A stretch of 64,000 bases of DNA, taken from assembly GCA_027941995.1 (NCBI GenBank), contig CP115966.1, positions 496,001 to 560,000 of the forward strand, written 5' to 3'. The notes beneath the pieces are model-generated. The model was not told the origin of the DNA and made no database searches. It was given only the letters and a program-made list of their open reading frames with translations. The first letter of the stretch is position 1. Every line of letters starts with the position of its first letter. The DNA is from Erythrobacteraceae bacterium WH01K. GTDB taxonomy: Bacteria; Pseudomonadota; Alphaproteobacteria; Sphingomonadales; Sphingomonadaceae. Position numbers and translations under genes: made by a program. Of the stretch, positions 52,341 through 63,057 are shown one piece after another.

Positions 52341-52841
52341 TCAGAAATATCGCATCTGGATGCTGATGCTCTCGACCCCGTTGCCGACATTGAACCGCGT
52401 CTTCTTGTAGCTCGGCTTGCCGAGGTTGAAGATGTTGATTGACGGGTTGTTCGACATCGCACCGCCATCGGCGCGGATATCGGTCTTGCCATTGCCGTTG
52501 ACGTCGTGGCGCACGGCAATGCCGTAGGTGCCGGCCGAGGGCACGGGCATGCAGAAGGTCATCGTGCCGGCCTTCGCAGGCGCTTCCATCCGGTAGATCC
52601 AGCGGCCCGATTCCAGCCAGTCGGCTTCCGTCCCGCGATAGGATTGCACCCGCACGCGGCCCGACGAAGACTTGATCCCCTGCACCGTCACCCGCACGGC
52701 AGGGCCGGCGCCGGCGGCGCATTTGCCCATGTCGTTGGAGATTTTTTGCCGGTACTGCGCCGAAGCCGGCGCGGAGACACCGCCTGCGACGAGGCCGACG
52801 CCCATCACGGCGGCAAGCGCGTATTTCGAAGCTGTCTTCAT
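52341..52841 (-). CDS. DUF2141 family secreted protein
   Basis: ATG 52841 gives a signal peptide (MKTASKYALAAVMGVGLVAG, cut after ASA). The mature 140 residues have the DUF2141 pattern: VRVTVQGIKSSSGRVRVQSY, TFCMPVPSAGTYGIAVRHDV, NGNGKTDIR, SNNPSINIFNLGKPSYKKTR. The glycine- and aspartate-rich loop DVNGNGKTD recalls a calcium site. Role unknown. It is convergent with the Tam41-like gene. A GGGAACTG stretch upstream serves as the ribosome binding site. Confidence 0.88.
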   Translation of the reverse strand: MKTASKYALAAVMGVGLVAGGVSAPASAQYRQKISNDMGKCAAGAGPAVRVTVQGIKSSSGRVRVQSYRGTEADWLESGRWIYRMEAPAKAGTMTFCMPVPSAGTYGIAVRHDVNGNGKTDIRADGGAMSNNPSINIFNLGKPSYKKTRFNVGNGVESISIQMRYF

Positions 52842-53050
52842 AAAATCAGTTCCCTTTCGGGCGCCTTTTTCAAGCAGGCCTGCCCGTATCCTTGCGCTGC
52901 TATTTAGCGGGTCGGCTGTGAATTCAGCGTGAATTGGCGCGATCCGTGCACCTTTTGCGGTGTATCGATGTGGATAAGGAAAGACGCGTCGTTGATGCAT
53001 GATTCGCGCCTCAGCTAGGAATACCCATCGCAGCAGAGCCCGAACATACC

Positions 53051-53719
53051 ATGCCGCCAAAACAGCCGCTGATTTCCCCTAGCATCCTGTCCGCCGACTT
53101 CGCGCGCCTGGGCGAAGAAGTGCGCGCCGTCGACGAGGCGGGTGCGGACTGGATCCATGTCGACGTGATGGATGGGCATTACGTCCCGAACATCACGATC
53201 GGCCCGATGGTGGTGAAGGCCCTTCGCCCGCATTCGAAGAAGGTGTTCGACGTCCACCTGATGATCTCGCCGGTCGATCCCTACCTGCAGGAATTCGCCG
53301 ATGCGGGCGCGGACATCATCACCGTCCATCCCGAGGCGGGAGCCCATGTCCACCGCACCGTGCAGGCGATCAAGGGCATGGGCAAGAAGGCGGGCGTGTC
53401 CCTCAATCCCGGCACGCCGGTGGAGGTGCTGGACAATCTGATGGACATGATCGATCTCGTCCTGGTGATGAGCGTCAATCCCGGCTTCGGCGGGCAGAGC
53501 TTCATCGACAGCCAGCTGGCGAAGATTTCCGCCATCCGGGAAAAGATCGATGCCAGCGGCCGCGCCATCCACCTGGAAGTGGATGGCGGGGTCAATCCCG
53601 AAACTGCGAGGCAATGCGTCGCGGCGGGGGCCGATGTCCTCGTCGCGGGTTCCGCCACGTTCAAGGGCGGGGCCGATTGCTACGCGGCCAATATCGCCGC
53701 GCTGAAAGGCGAGGGCTGA
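53051..53719 (+). CDS. rpe: Ribulose-phosphate 3-epimerase
   Basis: A 222-residue TIM-barrel enzyme of usual length. All family motifs are present: [40 protein letters not shown] with the metal-binding histidine and aspartate, [13 protein letters not shown], and [16 protein letters not shown], with [13 protein letters not shown] near the C-terminus. It interconverts ribulose 5-phosphate and xylulose 5-phosphate in the pentose phosphate pathway. Its stop overlaps the next start by one base (TGATG). The order rpe, heparinase-like, purH is common in Alphaproteobacteria. Confidence 0.97.
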   Translation: MPPKQPLISPSILSADFARLGEEVRAVDEAGADWIHVDVMDGHYVPNITIGPMVVKALRPHSKKVFDVHLMISPVDPYLQEFADAGADIITVHPEAGAHVHRTVQAIKGMGKKAGVSLNPGTPVEVLDNLMDMIDLVLVMSVNPGFGGQSFIDSQLAKISAIREKIDASGRAIHLEVDGGVNPETARQCVAAGADVLVAGSATFKGGADCYAANIAALKGEG

Positions 53720-55662
53720 TGACCGACCGGCTGGACTCCCTGCATGCGGGTGAGGCCCGCGCGGAGACGGACTTGAACGCCGACAACAGTTCGGTCGAGG
53801 CGGGTGCGGCCGAAACCGGTGCCGACAGCCAGCTGGCCATCCCGCTGAGCGGCGGTTCGGTCAGATCGGGCGACCGCACGGACGATCTCGTGGTCGATGC
53901 ACAGGGGTCCACGGTCGAGCGGGAAGTGAATGCCCGCATCCTCGAGCCTTCGCGCGCCCTGGTGCCGAGCGATCTTGCCGCGCCAGCGCTGGGGGCGGCC
54001 GACCGCTTCCTGCGCTTCGCCTACCGCATGGGCATTCCGGGCCATGCGCTGGCGTCCCCGCTGAAACGCCCGGCGCGTCCGCGCGTCGCGGCGATCGTCG
54101 ACAGTCCCCTGAGCGGCGACCGGACCAGCGGCGTTGCCCTGCGGGCAGGACATTTCCTCGTGCACGGCGTCAAGGCGCCGATCGCGCAGATGGACTTTGC
54201 CTCGTCCTCCGTCCGACTGACGCCGCCGTTCCAGCGCGTCGTCCACGGCTTTGCATGGATGCGCGACCTTGCCGGCGCCTGTCCGCGGCAGCAGGCGGCC
54301 CCGGTCGCCTCGCGCATCACCGCGCGCTGGCTCGATGCCAATCCGCGCCCGGGCAAGGGCGCGGCCTGGGATGTCGAACAGGTCGGCAACCGCCTGCTGG
54401 CATGGCTCGTCCATGCCCCGCTGGTCCTCGATGACGTCAAACTGCGCGACCGTCTGCTGGATTCGATGGCAGAAACCGCGCGCTGGCTCGATCGCAATGT
54501 CGGCAAGGCACAGGACGGCATCGGCCTTATCACCGGCTGGACTGCCATCGTCGCTGCAGGGCTGCTGCTGTCCGATGGCCGCGCCCGCCGCCTGTTCGGC
54601 GAAGCGGGTCTGGCCCGGGCACTGGGCGATTGCATTGCAGAGGATGGCGGTGTCCTGTCCCGCAGCCCGCTGGCGCAGATGGATGCTCTGGCCCTGCTGG
54701 TGGAGCTGACCGCCTGTTACGAGGCGACGGACCGCGACCCGCCCGAAGCCATCGCGACGATGATGGAGCTGCTCGTCCCGCCGCTTCTGGGCCTGCTGCA
54801 TGGCGAAGCGGGTCTGGGCAACTGGCAGGGATCGGGCGCCACCCCGACGGAGAAAGTCGCCGCGCTGGTGCGCGCCAGCGGCGTGCGGACCCGCCCGCTG
54901 AAGGACGTGCGCCAGTGGGGATACCAGCGCGCGACCGGTGCGAAGACGGTGCTGCAATTCGATGCCGCGCCTCCGCCTCTGCCGCGTCATGCCCGCACAG
55001 GCTGCGCCAGCACGCTCGCCTTCGAGATGTCGGACAACGGCCAGCGCCTGATCGTCAATTGCGGCGGCGCTGCGCTGGCCGGCGGGATGGTCCCGCACCG
55101 GATCGAACAGGGCCTGCGCGCCACCGCCGCGCATTCGACGCTGGTGCTGGACGACGTCAATTCGACGGCTGTGCACATCAAGGGGCAGCTGGGCAGCGGC
55201 GTGAACGAGGTCGAGGTCGACCGGCGGCAGCTGAAGACCAACCAGGGCGCGGCGACCCGTATCGAGGCCACGCATGACGGCTATGCCGCGCGTTACGGAC
55301 TGCACCACCGCCGCGTCCTCGTCCTGCGGGACGATGGCAGCGAGCTGCGCGGGGAAGACGTGCTGGTTCCGGTGGGCAAGAAGGGTAAGCGCGGCAAGAT
55401 CGGCTTCGCCATTCGCTTCCATATCGGCCAGGGCATCGACCTGCGGCTGAGCGACGACCGGCGCGGGGCCAGTCTCGGCCTGCCCGACGGGCGGCTGTGG
55501 CAATTCCGCGTGGCAGGCGATGCCGCCGGTGAACTGGGTATCGAGGAAAGCATGTGGGTTGACGGGCAGGGGCGTCCCCAGCCTATCGAGCAGCTGACAT
55601 TGCAAGGACTGACATCGCGCAGCGGCGGGAGCTTCTCCTGGCTGTTCAAGCGGATGAGCTGA
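53719..55662 (+). CDS. Heparinase II/III family protein
   Basis: From ATG 53719 the protein has 647 residues. The first 80 are low-complexity and acidic. Residues about 80-360 form the alpha-toroid ([50 protein letters not shown]). The C-terminal beta-sheet domain ([50 protein letters not shown]) contains the tyrosine and histidines of this lyase family. Genes of this type between rpe and purH occur in most sphingomonads and rhizobia, where the substrate is unknown; a cell-envelope polysaccharide is likely. It is not part of the pectin locus. No signal peptide is seen. Confidence 0.88.
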   Translation: MTDRLDSLHAGEARAETDLNADNSSVEAGAAETGADSQLAIPLSGGSVRSGDRTDDLVVDAQGSTVEREVNARILEPSRALVPSDLAAPALGAADRFLRFAYRMGIPGHALASPLKRPARPRVAAIVDSPLSGDRTSGVALRAGHFLVHGVKAPIAQMDFASSSVRLTPPFQRVVHGFAWMRDLAGACPRQQAAPVASRITARWLDANPRPGKGAAWDVEQVGNRLLAWLVHAPLVLDDVKLRDRLLDSMAETARWLDRNVGKAQDGIGLITGWTAIVAAGLLLSDGRARRLFGEAGLARALGDCIAEDGGVLSRSPLAQMDALALLVELTACYEATDRDPPEAIATMMELLVPPLLGLLHGEAGLGNWQGSGATPTEKVAALVRASGVRTRPLKDVRQWGYQRATGAKTVLQFDAAPPPLPRHARTGCASTLAFEMSDNGQRLIVNCGGAALAGGMVPHRIEQGLRATAAHSTLVLDDVNSTAVHIKGQLGSGVNEVEVDRRQLKTNQGAATRIEATHDGYAARYGLHHRRVLVLRDDGSELRGEDVLVPVGKKGKRGKIGFAIRFHIGQGIDLRLSDDRRGASLGLPDGRLWQFRVAGDAAGELGIEESMWVDGQGRPQPIEQLTLQGLTSRSGGSFSWLFKRMS

Positions 55663-55685
55663 CCAAAGACGGGAAAGACGAATAC

Positions 55686-57275
55686 ATGGGTGATGTAACG
55701 ATCCGCCGGGCCCTCCTTTCGGTGTCCGACAAAACCGGTCTTGCCGATCTGGCAGGCAAGCTGGCGAAGGCCGGGGTTGAGCTCATTTCCACCGGTGGGA
55801 CCGCGCGGATGCTGCGCGAGGCCGGGATGGATGTGCGGGACATCTCGGAGATCACCGAGTTTCCGGAAATGATGGATGGCCGCGTCAAGACGCTCCATCC
55901 AAAAGTGCATGGCGGATTGCTGGCCGTGCGCGACGATGCGGACCACGCCGCCGCGATGGAAGCCCACGGGATCGGCGCCATCGACCTCGTGATCGTCAAT
56001 CTCTATCCCTTCGAAGCCACCGTGGCGAAGGGCGCGGAGCGGGACGAGATCATCGAGAACATCGATATCGGCGGACCCAGCATGGTTCGTTCGGCTGCCA
56101 AGAATAACCGCTATGTCACTATCGTGACCGACCCGGCGGATTACGATACGCTCGCCGGCGAACTGGCGGACGGCAATGGCGCGACCTCGCTCGACTTCCG
56201 CAAGCGAATGGCGGCGAAGGCCTTTGCCGCCACTGCCGCCTATGATTCCATGATCAGCCAGTGGTTCGCCTTTTCCGACCAAGGCCAAACCTTCCCGTCG
56301 ATGCTCGCGGTGAACGGCCGCGACCCGGTGGAGCTGCGCTATGGCGAGAACCCGCACCAGAAGGCGGCGCTCTACACTCCGGTCGGCCCCCACGCGAAGG
56401 GGATCGCGCAGGCCAGCCAGGTGCAGGGCAAGGAACTGAGCTACAACAATTACAACGACGCCGACGCCGCGCTGGAACTGGTCAGCGAATTTTCCGGTGA
56501 AGAGCCTGCGGTCGTCATCGTGAAGCACGCCAATCCGTGCGGCGTCGCGCAGGCCCCGACCCTGCTGGAAGCGTGGGAAGCGGCGCTCGCCTGCGACAGC
56601 GTGTCCGCCTTCGGCGGCATCGTGGCGGTCAACCGGCCGCTCGACGGGCCGACCGCGGAAGCCATCGCGAAGATCTTTACCGAAGTCGTCGTCGCTCCAT
56701 CGGCCGACGATGCCGCGCGGGAAGCCTTTGCGAAGAAGAAGAACCTGCGCCTGCTGCTGACCGGCGATATGCCCGCACCGCGCCGCGGCGGCCTGCTGGT
56801 CAAGCCGATTACCGGCGGCCTGCTGGTCCAGACGCGCGACAATGGCGCGATCACGCAGGACGAACTGAAGGTCGTGACCAGGCGCGAACCGACGGCGCAT
56901 GAACTCAAGGACTGCCTGTTCGCCTGGACCGTGGCGCGGCACGTGAAATCGAACGCCATCGTCTATGCAAAGGACGGGGCGACGGCGGGTATCGGTGCAG
57001 GCCAGATGAACCGCCGCGATTCCAGCCGGATCGCCGCGATGAAGGCGGCGGAAGCGGCGGAGAAATACGACTGGCCGGAACCGCGCACCGTGGGCAGCGC
57101 CGTGGCGTCCGATGCCTTCTTCCCCTTCGCCGACGGCCTGCTGGCCGCAGCCGAAGCCGGGGCGACCGCCATCATCCAGCCGGGCGGCTCGATCCGCGAC
57201 GACGAGGTGATTGCCGCCGCCGACGAACGCGGCCTTGCGATGATCTTCACCGGGATGCGCCATTTCCGGCACTGA
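55686..57275 (+). CDS. purH: Bifunctional AICAR transformylase / IMP cyclohydrolase
   Basis: The 529-residue protein matches PurH length. The N-terminal IMP cyclohydrolase domain has [36 protein letters not shown] and [20 protein letters not shown]. The transformylase domain has [28 protein letters not shown] and the catalytic KHANPCGVA, then [10 protein letters not shown] and a late [10 protein letters not shown]. It performs the last two steps of purine synthesis in the cytoplasm. It is followed after ten bases by a convergent lipoprotein gene. Confidence 0.97.
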   Translation: MGDVTIRRALLSVSDKTGLADLAGKLAKAGVELISTGGTARMLREAGMDVRDISEITEFPEMMDGRVKTLHPKVHGGLLAVRDDADHAAAMEAHGIGAIDLVIVNLYPFEATVAKGAERDEIIENIDIGGPSMVRSAAKNNRYVTIVTDPADYDTLAGELADGNGATSLDFRKRMAAKAFAATAAYDSMISQWFAFSDQGQTFPSMLAVNGRDPVELRYGENPHQKAALYTPVGPHAKGIAQASQVQGKELSYNNYNDADAALELVSEFSGEEPAVVIVKHANPCGVAQAPTLLEAWEAALACDSVSAFGGIVAVNRPLDGPTAEAIAKIFTEVVVAPSADDAAREAFAKKKNLRLLLTGDMPAPRRGGLLVKPITGGLLVQTRDNGAITQDELKVVTRREPTAHELKDCLFAWTVARHVKSNAIVYAKDGATAGIGAGQMNRRDSSRIAAMKAAEAAEKYDWPEPRTVGSAVASDAFFPFADGLLAAAEAGATAIIQPGGSIRDDEVIAAADERGLAMIFTGMRHFRH

Positions 57276-57285
57276 TCGGCAGGGA

Positions 57286-58149
57286 TCAGCCGGGCATTCG
57301 CTCCAGTTCGATCGGCTGCAATCCTGTCAGGGTTAGCCGGTCGCCGCGGACTTCGTATCCCGTGACCGTACGAAGGGCACCAAACAGCCGGGCATCGGCC
57401 TGCATCAGCGTCTCTTCGCATCGCCTCAACGTGGTTGGCAATGAATCGAGCACGAGGCTACCGGGCCGGGGCGAGCGATAGGACGCGCCGCCACTGTTGC
57501 AGCCCGCCCCGCCGCCGATATAGTCGTGCGAAATCGTGACGCGGGCGGCTCGCGCACCGTCCCACGCCTCCCCGTCAATCGACAGGACCCGCCATTCGCC
57601 CTGCAATTCGGGCCGCGGCCCCTGGGGCCGGCCGAGCACGGCGCGCGTCCCGTCGGCAGCGGTCAGCACCAGCGAACCGTCCTCTTGCAGCGACCATCCG
57701 CTTGCCCGGTCGATGAAGTCTGCCAGCAGCCTTTCCAGCGAGGCGGCCTGTGGACCGGAGCACTTGCCGATGATGACCGCCTCCCTCCGCGACGTTCGCA
57801 GATCGCCGCCGGGTGTTGCCTCGTAGAAGGCCGGATGTCCGCCCCCGCAGCCCGCCTCGTGGCTGAAGAAGGTTTCGCTCTGGAAATTGACGATGCCCTG
57901 ATTGCCCGGAAACGGGGTATTGCCCACACTGCGTACTGCCCACTGCCCCTCGATAGCTGCGAAGGTCGACCCCGGACCCGTCACTGTGTCTTCGCTCGCA
58001 ACTGCCGGAATATCCGCTTCTTCTCCGGAGGGGGCGGGTGCCGGCCGGTCGGAACCGGTCTCGGCGGTACAAGCGGCCAGCAGGAGGGCATAGACCGACA
58101 CTGCGATCAACCGGTTGCTACCTGTAATTTTCGGCAGGGTAAAAATCAT
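57286..58149 (-). CDS. META/DUF306-like lipoprotein
   Basis: ATG 58149 gives a lipoprotein leader ([20 protein letters not shown], then ALLLAAC with the lipobox cysteine near residue 27). The mature part has two similar halves, each of META-domain type: [20 protein letters not shown] with [20 protein letters not shown], and [17 protein letters not shown] with [18 protein letters not shown]. The cysteine in each copy ([15 protein letters not shown]) is typical of META domains. Such lipoproteins are associated with envelope stress and heat-shock responses (HslJ-like). It is convergent with purH. Confidence 0.83.
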   Translation of the reverse strand: MIFTLPKITGSNRLIAVSVYALLLAACTAETGSDRPAPAPSGEEADIPAVASEDTVTGPGSTFAAIEGQWAVRSVGNTPFPGNQGIVNFQSETFFSHEAGCGGGHPAFYEATPGGDLRTSRREAVIIGKCSGPQAASLERLLADFIDRASGWSLQEDGSLVLTAADGTRAVLGRPQGPRPELQGEWRVLSIDGEAWDGARAARVTISHDYIGGGAGCNSGGASYRSPRPGSLVLDSLPTTLRRCEETLMQADARLFGALRTVTGYEVRGDRLTLTGLQPIELERMPG

Positions 58150-58280
58150 GCGCAGCGCGCTTCCTATATGGCGGGGGATGTCTGCGCGCCCGTGCCTGAA
58201 CGGCGCGCAACCGGGCGGTTCAGCGGCTTGTAAACGGTCATGGTGTAACCACATGGCTGCAAATATCGAAAGCACCCCCA

Positions 58281-58415
58281 ATGTTCAAGTTCAAACGCGA
58301 CCTCTACGCCAGTTTCGGCATCGGATTCCTCATCGGCCTCGGCATTGTCGGCGCGGCCTTCGGGCCGGGCGACCTGTCTGCCATTCCGCAGGCCGTTGCA
58401 GCGACGGTCGGATGA
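58281..58415 (+). CDS. Small single-helix membrane protein, 44 aa
   Basis: The frame begins MFKFKRDLYASFGIGFLIGL and has one hydrophobic helix (about residues 9-28) followed by GPGDLSAIPQAVAATVG. A basic N-terminus before a glycine-rich helix fits a small inner-membrane protein with the N-terminus in the cytoplasm. The start lacks a strong ribosome binding site. It lies 14 bases before msrA on the same strand and may be co-transcribed. Short genes of this kind are easily missed; the call rests on composition only. Confidence 0.5.
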   Translation: MFKFKRDLYASFGIGFLIGLGIVGAAFGPGDLSAIPQAVAATVG

Positions 58416-58428
58416 CGGTTTTTCGCCC

Positions 58429-59109
58429 GTGAAACGAACTCTCCTCCCTCTTCTGGCCGCAGCAGGTCTGGCCATGTCCGGTTGCCAGGGACCGGCCCTG
58501 GCGGCGGAAAACCACCTGAAGGCGCCTGCGGCGGACCGCGCGGCGAAGGAAGCGCCCGGCCTGAAGACCGCGGTTTTCGCCGGCGGCTGCTTCTGGGGCG
58601 TGGAGGCCGTGTTCAGCCATGTCAAAGGCGTGACGAGCGCGGTATCGGGTTATCACGGCGGCACGAAACGCTCGGCCAGCTACAAGCTCGTCTCAAGCGG
58701 GATTACCGACCATGTGGAGGCGGTGAAGGTCACCTATGACCCCAGCGTGGTGCGCTACGACGAATTGCTGCGCATCTTCTTCTCGGTCGTGGCCGATCCG
58801 ACGCTGAAGGACCGGCAGGGTCCGGACCGCGGGTCGCATTACAATGCCGAGATCGTTCCGCTGAACAGCGAGCAGCGCACGGTCGCGCTGACCTATCTTT
58901 CGCAGATCAAGCGATCGGGGAAATGGTCCAGGCCCATCGTCACCCCGATCCGGCCTGCAAAAACCTTCTACCCGGCAGAGACCTATCATCAGGACTTTGC
59001 CGCGAAAAATCCGAACCACGGATACATCTTGCGCTGGGACAAGCCGAAGGTTCGCGCGCTGGCGCAGTTCTTCCCCGAACATTATCGCGCCAGCTTCCGC
59101 CGCAACTAA
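58429..59109 (+). CDS. msrA: Exported peptide methionine sulfoxide reductase A
   Basis: GTG 58429 is chosen; it gives a leader with lipobox, VKRTLLPLLAAAGLAMSGCQ. The catalytic domain begins at about residue 50 with TAVFAGGCFWGVEAVFSHVK (catalytic cysteine in GGCFWG), then VSGYHGGT, DHVEAVKVTYDP, DRQGPDRGSHYN and YHQDFAAKNP. MsrA reduces S-methionine sulfoxide in proteins. The leader indicates a periplasmic or lipid-anchored form, less common than the cytoplasmic form and probably used for envelope protein repair. Confidence 0.93.
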   Translation: MKRTLLPLLAAAGLAMSGCQGPALAAENHLKAPAADRAAKEAPGLKTAVFAGGCFWGVEAVFSHVKGVTSAVSGYHGGTKRSASYKLVSSGITDHVEAVKVTYDPSVVRYDELLRIFFSVVADPTLKDRQGPDRGSHYNAEIVPLNSEQRTVALTYLSQIKRSGKWSRPIVTPIRPAKTFYPAETYHQDFAAKNPNHGYILRWDKPKVRALAQFFPEHYRASFRRN

Positions 59110-59175
59110 CTCTCTTCCGGCGCGTCCGGCAGGCGGGTCTGGCGAAGCGGCTTTGCCATCGCTACATTGCCGGAC

Positions 59176-59643
59176 ATGAGTGAAACACACGCACCGGGCC
59201 ACCGCGAACTGGCGGGCGAAGCCTTGTCGGATGCGGCGAAGGCGTCGCTGGAATCGAGCGGCGAGCGCTGGACCGGCATGCGCGCCGAAGTGTTCGAGGA
59301 ACTGGCCAGCCACGACCGGCCCGTTTCCGCCTACGACATCGCCGACAACCTCTCGCGCAAGCGGGGTAGCCGCGTCGCGCCCAACAGCGTTTACCGCATT
59401 CTCGACATCTTCGTGAACGGCAACCTTGCCAACCGGATCGAGAGCGCGAATGCCTTCCTCGTCAATACGCATCCCGGTTGCCGCCACGACTGCGTGTTCC
59501 TGATCTGCGACGATTGCGGCACGGCCAGCCATTTCGACAATGACGAACTGACCGGTGCGCTGCGCCGGGCCGGGCAGGCCAAGGGGTTCTCCGACGTCCG
59601 ACCGGTGGTCGAGCTGCGCGGCCTGTGCAGCGACTGCGCCTGA
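59176..59643 (+). CDS. zur: Fur-family regulator, Zur-like
   Basis: The 155-residue protein has the Fur fold: an N-terminal winged helix (MRAEVFEELASHDRPVSAYD, then SRKRGSRVAPNSVYRILDIF) and a C-terminal metal domain with HPGCRHDCVFLICDDCGTAS and a final LCSDC. Two CxxC pairs form the structural zinc site. The short dimerisation part and CRHDCVFLICDDC pattern are closer to Zur than to Fur or Irr. It would repress zinc-uptake genes when zinc is bound. ATG 59176 is preferred; TTG 59167 is possible. No target genes lie nearby. Confidence 0.82.
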   Translation: MSETHAPGHRELAGEALSDAAKASLESSGERWTGMRAEVFEELASHDRPVSAYDIADNLSRKRGSRVAPNSVYRILDIFVNGNLANRIESANAFLVNTHPGCRHDCVFLICDDCGTASHFDNDELTGALRRAGQAKGFSDVRPVVELRGLCSDCA

Positions 59644-59721
59644 AGCCGTGATCTGCATGCGGGGGCGAGGGCTGCTCTCGTTCATCGACAGGTCCCGATT
59701 CCGCGTGTAAGCGATTGGGGT

Positions 59722-61644
59722 ATGACGACCCGCCCCGATACGCCGCTGCTCGACACCGTCGACACGCCCGAAGACCTTCGCAAGCTGAAGCCGGAACAGC
59801 TTCGGCAATTGTCCGATGAATTGCGGGCCGAGATGATCGATGCCGTCGGCAGCACCGGCGGCCATCTAGGCAGCGGGCTGGGCGTGGTGGAACTGACCAC
59901 GGCGATCCATTATGTCTTCAACACGCCCGACGACAAGCTGATCTTCGATGTCGGCCACCAGGCCTATCCGCACAAGATCCTGACCGGGCGGCGCGACCGC
60001 ATCCGCACCCTGCGGCAGGGCGGCGGACTTTCCGGCTTCACCAAGCGGAGCGAGAGCGAATACGACCCCTTCGGCGCGGCGCATTCCAGCACATCGATTT
60101 CCGCCGGGCTCGGCTTTGCCGTGGCGAACAAGCTGAACGGCGCGCCGGGCAAGGCGATCGCGGTGATCGGCGACGGCGCGATGAGCGCCGGCATGGCCTA
60201 CGAGGCGATGAACAACGCCGAACAGGCGGGCAATCGCCTGATCGTGATCCTGAACGACAACGACATGAGCATCGCGCCGCCGGTTGGCGGCCTCAGCGCC
60301 TATCTCGCGCGGATGGTATCCTCCAGCGAGTATCTCGGCCTGCGCAGCCTCGCCTCGCGCATCACGCGCAAGCTGTCGCGCCGGGTCCACAAGGCGGTCG
60401 ACAAGGCGGAGGAATACGCTCGCGGCATGGTCACCGGCGGCACCATGTTCGAGGAGCTGGGCTTCTACTATGTCGGCCCGATCGACGGGCACAATCTCGA
60501 TCACCTCGTGCCCGTGCTGGAAAACGTGCGCGACAGCGAACAGGGCCCGGTGCTGATCCATGTCGTGACGACCAAGGGCAAGGGCTACCAGCCTGCCGAA
60601 GACAGCGCCGACAAGTATCACGGCGTGCCGAAATTCGACGTTGTGACCGGCGAGAAGGCGAAGTCCAAGGCCGGGCCGCCCGCCTACCAGAACGTATTCG
60701 GCGAGACGCTGGCGAAGCTGGCAGAGACCGACAATCGCATCTGCGCCATCACCGCCGCCATGCCGAGCGGTACGGGGGTCGACAAGTTTGCCAAGGCGCA
60801 TCCCGACCGCAGCTTCGATGTGGGCATCGCCGAACAGCACGGCGTGACCTTCGCCGCGGGGCTGGCGGCACAGGGCATGCGCCCGTTCGCCGCGATCTAC
60901 TCGACCTTCCTGCAGCGCGCCTACGACCAGGTGGTGCACGACGTGGCGATCCAGAACCTGCCCGTGCGCTTCGCCATAGACCGCGCCGGGCTGGTGGGGG
61001 CCGACGGCGCGACCCATGCGGGCAGCTTCGACATCACCTATCTGGCGACGTTGCCGAATTTCGTGGTGATGGCCGCCGCGGACGAGGCGGAACTGGTCCA
61101 CATGACCTATACCGCCGCCGAATATGACGACGGGCCCATCGCCTTCCGCTATCCGCGCGGCAATGGCGTGGGCGTCGACCTGCCCGAAACGCCGCAGAAG
61201 CTGGAAATCGGCAAGGGCCGCGTGGTGCGCGAAGGGACCAAGGTCGCCCTGCTGTCGCTCGGCACGCGACTGGCAGAGGCGGAAAAGGCGGCCGACCAGC
61301 TCGAGGCCAAGGGGCTGAGCACGACCGTGGCCGACATGCGCTTCGCCAAACCGCTCGATACGGCATTGATCGAGCGTCTGATGAAGAGCCACGAAGTGGT
61401 CGTGACGATCGAGGAAGGCGCCGTCGGCGGCCTCGGCGCGCACGTACTGACCCATGCCTCGGACGAGGGCCTGACCGATGCCGGACTGAAAGTGCGCACG
61501 CTGCGCCTGCCCGACACGTTCATCGACCACGACGACCCGGTAAAGCAGTATGACGAGGCCGGCCTCAACGCGCCGCACATCGTCGACACGGTGCTGAAGG
61601 CTCTGCGGCATAATTCGGCAGGCGTGGAAGAGGCGCGGGCTTAA
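59722..61644 (+). CDS. dxs: 1-deoxy-D-xylulose-5-phosphate synthase
   Basis: A 640-residue thiamine-diphosphate enzyme of normal Dxs length. Motifs include [38 protein letters not shown], then [18 protein letters not shown] for thiamine binding, and [19 protein letters not shown]. The second half has [40 protein letters not shown] and [15 protein letters not shown]. It makes 1-deoxyxylulose 5-phosphate for isoprenoid synthesis. The stop overlaps the following gene by one base (TAATG). Confidence 0.98.
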   Translation: MTTRPDTPLLDTVDTPEDLRKLKPEQLRQLSDELRAEMIDAVGSTGGHLGSGLGVVELTTAIHYVFNTPDDKLIFDVGHQAYPHKILTGRRDRIRTLRQGGGLSGFTKRSESEYDPFGAAHSSTSISAGLGFAVANKLNGAPGKAIAVIGDGAMSAGMAYEAMNNAEQAGNRLIVILNDNDMSIAPPVGGLSAYLARMVSSSEYLGLRSLASRITRKLSRRVHKAVDKAEEYARGMVTGGTMFEELGFYYVGPIDGHNLDHLVPVLENVRDSEQGPVLIHVVTTKGKGYQPAEDSADKYHGVPKFDVVTGEKAKSKAGPPAYQNVFGETLAKLAETDNRICAITAAMPSGTGVDKFAKAHPDRSFDVGIAEQHGVTFAAGLAAQGMRPFAAIYSTFLQRAYDQVVHDVAIQNLPVRFAIDRAGLVGADGATHAGSFDITYLATLPNFVVMAAADEAELVHMTYTAAEYDDGPIAFRYPRGNGVGVDLPETPQKLEIGKGRVVREGTKVALLSLGTRLAEAEKAADQLEAKGLSTTVADMRFAKPLDTALIERLMKSHEVVVTIEEGAVGGLGAHVLTHASDEGLTDAGLKVRTLRLPDTFIDHDDPVKQYDEAGLNAPHIVDTVLKALRHNSAGVEEARA

Positions 61645-61859
61645 TGCAAATTGAGCGTCTGGCCGCGATTTTAAGCGAGCGTGTAGCGAACGCTCCGAAA
61701 GGAGATCGGGTAACGCGAATCCATCTCTTCGGGATCGAATTTGCTGAAGAGATTGGAGATGCTGCTACGCGCGTCGTCCAAGCTTCCGATGTTGACGACT
61801 CTTATGCGACCGAAGTGCGCAAGGGTATGAAATTGGCCAAGCACGTCCGGCTGATCTAA
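61644..61859 (+). CDS. Small protein coupled to dxs, 71 aa
   Basis: The ATG overlaps the dxs stop by one base (TAATG), so translation is likely coupled. The 71-residue protein starts [20 protein letters not shown], then RVTRIHLFGIEFAEEIGDAA and a short helical tail. It looks like a small helical protein; I do not recognise a domain, although the N-terminal half has a winged-helix-like shape. Similar small genes follow dxs or occur near DNA-modification genes in other sphingomonads as far as I recall. Its end overlaps the convergent nnrU gene by four bases. Confidence 0.7.
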   Translation: MQIERLAAILSERVANAPKGDRVTRIHLFGIEFAEEIGDAATRVVQASDVDDSYATEVRKGMKLAKHVRLI

Positions 61860-62542
61860 CCCACCCACCGCCAGAGACCTGCCGCCATTCCTCCCGCCGG
61901 GATATGGGCGTAGGTGAGCGCCAGCCATAGCAGCGTGCCGCCGATCCATGGGACCGCCCCGATAGCGCCGACCTGCGACAGGCGGGGCATGTAGCTGGTC
62001 TGTGCTTCCCAGTGCTCCCACGCCTCGCCCATCTGTCCGCGCTTCTTCCCGTCCTGCAGCTTCGCTCCGACCAGCGCGAGGAACAGCATCGCGCCCATGG
62101 TAATCAGCGTGCGCGGTGTGGGGGCCGCGATCAGGTGGGCGAGCGCGATTAGCGCAAAGCCCCACATCATGGGGTGGCGTGTAACGCGCAGCGCGCCCTG
62201 CGGTGTGCCCTTTGCCTGCTTCGCTGCTATCGGCGTCGGCAAGGCCGGGTTCGGCCGGACGATCGAGCCGGTGATCAGGACCGAGCCGGCAAGGCTCAGC
62301 ACGCTGGCGGCAAACCAGACGCCGTCACCGAAACCGCCCCACAGGGGCGCACCGCCGCCAGCCGCGATGAAGGCGAAGTAGATCCATGCCAGCGTCGCCG
62401 CGGCGACGAGGTTGTAGACCGTCTGGAAACCGCCTGCGCCCAGCACGCGAACCAGTGGCGCGCGCAAGGGGTGCGAAAGTGCGAAATGGGTGCCGACAAA
62501 GGCGGTGTTGGCGGCGGCCAGCGAGAGGAGCCCCGCGTCCAC
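61856..62542 (-). CDS. nnrU: NnrU family membrane protein
   Basis: The 228-residue protein starts at GTG 62542 and has about seven hydrophobic helices. The NnrU pattern is clear: FVGTHFALSHPLRAPLVRVL near the start, FQTVYNLVAAATLAWIYFAF, and RVTRHPMMWGFALIALAHL with the conserved RHP. Later KLQDGKKRGQMGEAWEHWEA fits too. NnrU is required for nitrite and nitric-oxide metabolism in some rhizobia; outside them its role is unclear. It is related to isoprenylcysteine methyltransferase-like membrane proteins. No denitrification genes are close. Confidence 0.9.
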   Translation of the reverse strand: MDAGLLSLAAANTAFVGTHFALSHPLRAPLVRVLGAGGFQTVYNLVAAATLAWIYFAFIAAGGGAPLWGGFGDGVWFAASVLSLAGSVLITGSIVRPNPALPTPIAAKQAKGTPQGALRVTRHPMMWGFALIALAHLIAAPTPRTLITMGAMLFLALVGAKLQDGKKRGQMGEAWEHWEAQTSYMPRLSQVGAIGAVPWIGGTLLWLALTYAHIPAGGMAAGLWRWVG

Positions 62543-62549
62543 CTGGCCC

Positions 62550-63038
62550 TTACTCCTGACCCTCGATGCCCAGCAGCTGGACCTTGAACAGCAAGGTCGC
62601 GCCGCCCGGAATCGGCCCCTTGCCCACCGGTCCGTAGGCCAGCGTGGCGGGGGCGGCGAGTTCGATCGTATCGCCCACGCCCATTTGCGGGATCGCCATT
62701 TGCCAGGCCGGGATCAGGCGCCCGAGCGGGAATGTCGCAGGCTCGCCCCGGTCGAACGAGCTATCGAAGGTTTCCCCGTCGATGAAGGTCCCGGCATAAT
62801 GCACGGTCACGGTGTCGGAGACGGAGGGCTTCGCGCCCGTGCCGTCCCCTTCGACCCTGCGCCACAGCAATCCGCCGTCGAGTGCGCGCCAGTCGCCCGA
62901 GGCGGCCCGTTCGGCCAGGGCAAGCTGTTGCGCGCTGTGCCAGGCCATGTCCATCTGCGGACGCTCCGGCTCCTGCGCGAAGGTCACCGCGCCAACGGCA
63001 AGCGCCGCCGCACCAAGGGCATAGAATGTCGACTTCAT
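62550..63038 (-). CDS. FKBP-type peptidyl-prolyl cis-trans isomerase, exported
   Basis: ATG 63038 gives a signal peptide (MKSTFYALGAAALAVGAVTF). The C-terminal 105 residues are an FKBP domain: DTVTVHYAGTFIDGETFDSS, FDRGEPATFPLGRLIPAWQM with the active-site FDSSF...F, and LAYGPVGKGPIPGGATLLFK. The enzyme accelerates proline isomerisation in exported proteins. The start is seven bases downstream of the nnrU start region and 19 from the amidohydrolase stop, on the same strand. Confidence 0.9.
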   Translation of the reverse strand: MKSTFYALGAAALAVGAVTFAQEPERPQMDMAWHSAQQLALAERAASGDWRALDGGLLWRRVEGDGTGAKPSVSDTVTVHYAGTFIDGETFDSSFDRGEPATFPLGRLIPAWQMAIPQMGVGDTIELAAPATLAYGPVGKGPIPGGATLLFKVQLLGIEGQE

Positions 63039-63057
63039 GGCCAGCTCCTTCGTCGTC

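Noticed and set aside
53680..55605. 641-codon open frame on the minus strand opposite the heparinase-like gene
   Set aside because: It mirrors the codon phase of a high-GC gene, has a composition rich in Q, R, H and D without domains, and the plus strand has a clear protein family.
55293..57272. 659-codon open frame on the minus strand opposite purH
   Set aside because: purH on the plus strand is certain; the antisense frame is a high-GC artefact with no recognisable motif.
59866..61611. 581-codon open frame on the minus strand opposite dxs
   Set aside because: Same high-GC antisense effect; dxs motifs are complete on the other strand.
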